Positions 14,659 through 17,428 of a stretch of DNA of 17,428 bases are shown here, one piece after another; position 1 is the stretch's first letter; each line of letters opens with the position of its first letter. This DNA comes from Chloroflexota bacterium. Lineage in GTDB: Bacteria > Chloroflexota > Dehalococcoidia > GIF9 > UBA5620. The translations under genes were made by a program, and so were the position numbers. The stretch is taken from positions 1-17,428 of the forward strand of contig JAPLHH010000142.1 of the NCBI GenBank assembly GCA_026389735.1, in the 5' to 3' direction. The notes beneath the pieces were generated by a model. The model did not search any database. It saw only the letters and a list, made by a program, of their open reading frames with translations, and was not told the origin of the DNA.

Positions 14659-14910
14659 CTAACCGAGTATGAAAGCTAATACAATAAGGATTATAAACAG
14701 AACACCAGAAATAATACCGATGCGCCACAGCTCAGGTAATACGTATTGATAGCGGGTTGCTTGAGCTGACGATATAGCTGGTGCAACTGAAGGCACTGCT
14801 GCTTTAGGCTCAAGCGTCGGTTTAGGCTGATAAATACGTTCGACTGGTACTCTTCTTGCGAACTTGCCACCGGCTCGATGTTTAGCTTTCCGTCGCGATT
14901 TTTTCCCCAT
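14659..14910 (-). CDS. Small basic protein with one C-terminal membrane segment
   Basis: This 83 aa protein is not a family I recognise. Its first 25 residues are strongly basic (GKKSRRKAKHRAGGKFARR), the middle is Pro/Ala-rich, and residues 64-82 (IGIISGVLFIILIVLAFIL) form one hydrophobic span at the very C-terminus, suggesting a tail-anchored topology with a basic cytosolic end. GGAG lies eight bases before the ATG. It sits between the recombinase gene (45 bases) and pcm (20 bases) in the same direction, so it is probably co-transcribed. Reality of the gene rests on its ribosome binding site, organised composition and snug position. Confidence 0.7.
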   Translation of the reverse strand: MGKKSRRKAKHRAGGKFARRVPVERIYQPKPTLEPKAAVPSVAPAISSAQATRYQYVLPELWRIGIISGVLFIILIVLAFILG

Positions 14911-14955
14911 TGTCTTGCTCCAAATAATCTAGCGTTATGTTTCTACCACTGCAGC

Positions 14956-15837
14956 TCAAGGACGAAGCTCCACCTGAGTATAAACCCTGGTAGTTGAAAT
15001 ATGGGCATGTCCCAGAAGCTCCTGAACAGACTGTAAGTCGGCACCGCCCTTCAGTTTATGGACAGCAAAGCTGTGCCGCAGACTGCGGGGTGTGACCTTG
15101 CCGCTAAGTCCGACCTTATCAGCATAGCCTTGAACAATCTGCCAGAAGCCTTGTCGGGTAAGCCGTTCGCCACGGCGATTCAGGAATAGAGCAACTTCTT
15201 TTTCATTGCTTAATAAGTCAGGACGAACGACATCAACATATTCTTTAAACAGCCGAGCTACGGGTTGGTCAATAGGAAGAACTCGAACTCTAGAGCCCAA
15301 CCCTGAGCACCGCACCGTGTTCTTCTTCAAGTCGATGTCTCGTGTGTTTAGTGCCATCAGTTCACTGGCCCTCAAGCCAGTGGCGTAAAGTAACTCCAGC
15401 ATTGCTTTGTCTCTCTTTGCGTCAGTGGCAGAAAGCTTTGCTGGCTCCGCCAATAAGCGGCGGACTTCAGAAACAGACAATGACTTAGGCAGGGGTTTGC
15501 TTACGTGAGGTGAAGCCAGATTCGGTGCCAAATCACCTCTCATCCTGCCTCTGTCCACCATAAACTTAAGGAAGGACTTAGCTGCAGCTATTTTGCGAGC
15601 CACTGTGGACGATGTGTACTTTCTCTCCCTAAGGCTGTGCAGATAACCTGATAGAAGCTCAGCGTTCAACCTGGGCTCCGAAGGGTCATGTCCCACTACC
15701 GAGCCCTCCGATTTCACATAGTCAGCTAGCTGATTCAAATCGCTATTGTAAGCTGCCAAAGTGTTTTTGGAATATTTCTTTTCACTAACTAAATAATCAA
15801 AGAAGGACTTTATGTCTTCTTCCATTTCAGCACGCAC
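14956..15837 (-). CDS. xerD: Tyrosine recombinase, XerC/XerD family, with substituted active-site residues
   Basis: This 293 aa protein has an N-terminal SAM-like DNA-binding domain (about 5-105) and a C-terminal catalytic domain. Xer recombinases resolve chromosome dimers at dif. Present are Arg156 (ATGLRASE), Arg254, His277 (LLGHAHISTT) and nucleophile Tyr286. The hairpin Lys, normally in GKG, is Leu180 (SGLGSR), and the first His of the HxLRH motif is Arg251 (TPRSLRHSF). The length is normal and nothing is truncated. The GTG at 15837 is used because an extended -10 sequence would start RNA at about that base; an ATG at 15825 is a reasonable alternative and no clear ribosome binding site precedes either. 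It may be the host Xer or a divergent paralogue. Confidence 0.85.
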   Translation of the reverse strand: MRAEMEEDIKSFFDYLVSEKKYSKNTLAAYNSDLNQLADYVKSEGSVVGHDPSEPRLNAELLSGYLHSLRERKYTSSTVARKIAAAKSFLKFMVDRGRMRGDLAPNLASPHVSKPLPKSLSVSEVRRLLAEPAKLSATDAKRDKAMLELLYATGLRASELMALNTRDIDLKKNTVRCSGLGSRVRVLPIDQPVARLFKEYVDVVRPDLLSNEKEVALFLNRRGERLTRQGFWQIVQGYADKVGLSGKVTPRSLRHSFAVHKLKGGADLQSVQELLGHAHISTTRVYTQVELRP

Positions 15838-15842
15838 TGCTT

Positions 15843-15851
15843 ATTCTAGCA
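15843..15851 (-). promoter_or_regulatory. Extended -10 promoter of the xerD-like gene
   Basis: Read leftwards, TGCTAGAAT forms an extended -10 (TGn plus TAGAAT). Its expected start point coincides with the GTG codon at 15837, suggesting a leaderless transcript. No good -35 is visible. Confidence 0.4.
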
Positions 15852-15901
15852 CAACACAGCCAGGCAAAGCTATGTATGCGGAAGAAAATTTCGAAAACTT
15901 T

Positions 15902-15931
15902 TTGTTTAATTTCAGCATCCAATGCTACAAT
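15902..15931 (+). promoter_or_regulatory. Candidate uvrC promoter
   Basis: TTGTTT (15902-15907), an 18 base spacer and TACAAT (15926-15931) preceded by TGC, an extended -10. RNA would start near 15938, leaving a leader of about seven bases and no Shine-Dalgarno before the ATG at 15945. Confidence 0.45.
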
Positions 15932-15942
15932 AAATTGTAGCA
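15923..15942. promoter_or_regulatory. Perfect inverted repeat over the uvrC -10; possible operator
   Basis: TGCTACAATAAATTGTAGCA has two perfect 9 base arms around AA. It covers the predicted -10 element and start point and ends two bases before the uvrC ATG. A repressor bound here would block transcription; a damage-response regulator is a natural guess but the sequence is not a Bacillus-type LexA box. Confidence 0.5.
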
Positions 15943-15944
15943 CG

Positions 15945-17428
15945 ATGCCCGCACTTATTGAGGATCAGTTAAAAGCATTGCCAGCAAAGCCTGGCGTCTA
16001 CCTTTTTAAAGATAGCCAAGGTAAAACTATCTATGTCGGCAAGGCAGCTAGCCTCCGCCACCGGATAAGAGCTTACTTTAGTCCCAGTACTAATTTATCA
16101 CCCAAGCTTGAACGGCTGGTAACCAGGATAAGCGACTTCGAGACCATAGTTACCGACTCGGAGCAGGAAGCTCTTATCTTAGAATGTAACCTGATCAAGA
16201 AATATCGCCCCACTTACAATGTCCGCTTGAAGGATGATAAAACCTTTCCCTACCTTAGGATAGACCTCAAGAGTGATTGGCCAAGCGTCCGCATTACTCG
16301 TCGCTTCCATAAAAATGGAGACAGGTTTTTCGGCCCCTTCGCCAGCGCCAGCTCCTTACGCCAGACACTAAGGTTAATAAAGAAAATCTTCCCCTTCCGC
16401 TCCTGCAACAAGACCATCACCGGAAAAGATTCCAAGCCTTGCCTTGAATACCACATCAGTCGCTGCCTGGGACCTTGCATCGGCGTTGTCAGCAAGGAAG
16501 ATTATAACGAAGTAATAAGACAGGTTATCCTGTTTCTCGAAGGCAAGCAGGAGTTAGTTCTTCGAGACCTCAGGCGCAAAATGAAAAAAGCCTCGCAGCA
16601 ACTACAATTTGAAAAAGCAGCCTTACTCCGCGACCAGATCCAGGCCATAGAAAAGGTTATCGAAGGCCAGAGGATTGCCATTACCGTGAGAGGCAACCAG
16701 GATGTCATCGCCCTGGCACAAACCAAAGACCTAGCCTATGTAGAGATTTTCTTCATCCGCAGCAACAAACTCATCGGCCGCGACTATATTTTACTGGATG
16801 GCATACGCAATGAAGAGCCGAGCCAGATAATGACCAGCTTCATCAAACAATACTATGCCTCAGCCTCATCAATACCACCAGTGCTCCTGCTCCAGTATCC
16901 CATTGAGGAGCCAGAGGTTATCACCAAATGGCTGGCAAATCAGAGAGGAGCACCGGTCAAACTGCACGTGCCGCGCCAGGGAACCAAGAAGCAGCTAATG
17001 GACATAGTCATAGAAAACGCCCGCCAGGGGCTGGCTTTATACCAGGCCAAACAATCAACAATCATCGAATCTGCTCTCGTCCTGGAAGAGCTTAAGGAGA
17101 GACTCGGCTTGCCCGGAATCCCGCTGAGGATAGAGGGCTACGATATCTCCAATATCCGAGGCAATCTAGCGGTCGGCAGTATGGCTGTTTTTGATAAAGG
17201 CATGCCCAAGCCAGCGCATTACCGGCGCTTCAGAATCAAGTCGGTAGCCGGCATAGATGACTACGCCATGATACAGGAGGTGTTAAGACGGCGCCTCCGA
17301 AGATGTTTGGCTGCTGATGACAAGTGGGCAACAGCCCCTGACCTCATTCTCATCGATGGTGGCAAGGGCCATCTCAATGCTGCACTGGAAGTAATGAAAG
17401 AACTGGGACTGGACTCTATCCCGGCCGC
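15945..17428 (+). CDS. uvrC: Excinuclease ABC subunit C, 3'-truncated by window edge
   Basis: The frame is open from ATG 15945 to the window end, about 494 of roughly 600 expected residues. UvrC makes both incisions in nucleotide excision repair with UvrA and UvrB. Visible parts: the GIY-YIG nuclease domain (PGVYLF at 16-21, IYVGKA at 29-34, then LRHRIRAYF), the KPCLEYHISRCLGPCIG Cys segment, the UVR motif FEKAALLRDQIQAIE that contacts UvrB, and the RNase H-like nuclease region with YDISNIRGN and LILIDGGKGHLNAA. The C-terminal helix-hairpin-helix part lies beyond the edge. It is divergent from the xerD-like gene with about 107 bases between them. Its start lacks a ribosome binding site, in line with a very short leader. 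Confidence 0.95.
   Translation, partial: MPALIEDQLKALPAKPGVYLFKDSQGKTIYVGKAASLRHRIRAYFSPSTNLSPKLERLVTRISDFETIVTDSEQEALILECNLIKKYRPTYNVRLKDDKTFPYLRIDLKSDWPSVRITRRFHKNGDRFFGPFASASSLRQTLRLIKKIFPFRSCNKTITGKDSKPCLEYHISRCLGPCIGVVSKEDYNEVIRQVILFLEGKQELVLRDLRRKMKKASQQLQFEKAALLRDQIQAIEKVIEGQRIAITVRGNQDVIALAQTKDLAYVEIFFIRSNKLIGRDYILLDGIRNEEPSQIMTSFIKQYYASASSIPPVLLLQYPIEEPEVITKWLANQRGAPVKLHVPRQGTKKQLMDIVIENARQGLALYQAKQSTIIESALVLEELKERLGLPGIPLRIEGYDISNIRGNLAVGSMAVFDKGMPKPAHYRRFRIKSVAGIDDYAMIQEVLRRRLRRCLAADDKWATAPDLILIDGGKGHLNAALEVMKELGLDSIPA

Noticed and set aside
14956..15837. Integrase of a mobile island
   Set aside because: It has normal Xer length and lies among housekeeping genes, with no tRNA, attachment repeats or phage genes in view.
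15923..15942. Classical Gram-positive LexA box at uvrC
   Set aside because: The arms do not show the GAAC/GTTC half-sites; only a generic operator can be proposed.

Overview
The window reads as chromosomal DNA of an anaerobic, hydrogen-metabolising bacterium of moderate GC content by eye. Short intergenic gaps, frequent TTG/GTG/CTG starts with strong Shine-Dalgarno sequences, cytosolic [NiFe] hydrogenases of group 3 type and the xerD-pcm-uvrC housekeeping neighbourhood fit a Dehalococcoidia-like Chloroflexota. That taxonomic guess is inference; no rRNA or other phylogenetic marker was compared.

Region 1 (1-2447, minus strand): an operon for a flavin and iron-sulfur oxidoreductase of GltD/HdrA-like type (597 aa), an MvhD-type [2Fe-2S] subunit and an MvhG/VhuG-type hydrogenase small subunit cut by the window edge. 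It looks like an F420-non-reducing (group 3c-like) hydrogenase module in which a GltD-type flavoprotein stands where HdrA is usually found.

Region 2 (2448-3024): a divergent control region. It holds four imperfect 32-33 bp tandem repeats. Read leftwards, three carry a near-consensus sigma-70 promoter ending in TATAAT and the fourth is a decayed copy. A palindrome overlaps the outermost copy, and a separate candidate promoter faces right.

Region 3 (3025-10614, plus strand): a HoxEFUYH-like operon for a soluble NAD(P)-linked [NiFe] hydrogenase. Its HoxF is a 1030 aa fusion of a NuoF-type NADH/FMN module to a complete GltD/NfnB-type NADPH/FAD module. Its HoxU is extended by a NuoG/formate-dehydrogenase-like domain. 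One complex could therefore link H2, NADH, NADPH and possibly ferredoxin. A terminator follows.

Region 4 (10615-13830): a spacer rich in palindromic repeats, then a cofactor cluster on the plus strand: an Mrp-type ATPase without its usual CxxC, an IscU-like scaffold, MobB, and a second free-standing HoxU-like protein that appears to start at CTG. It ends in a dispersed palindromic repeat.

Region 5 (14003-17428): housekeeping genes. xerD-like recombinase, a small basic membrane protein and pcm lie on the minus strand; uvrC, cut by the right edge, lies divergently on the plus strand. The uvrC promoter is embedded in a perfect inverted repeat.
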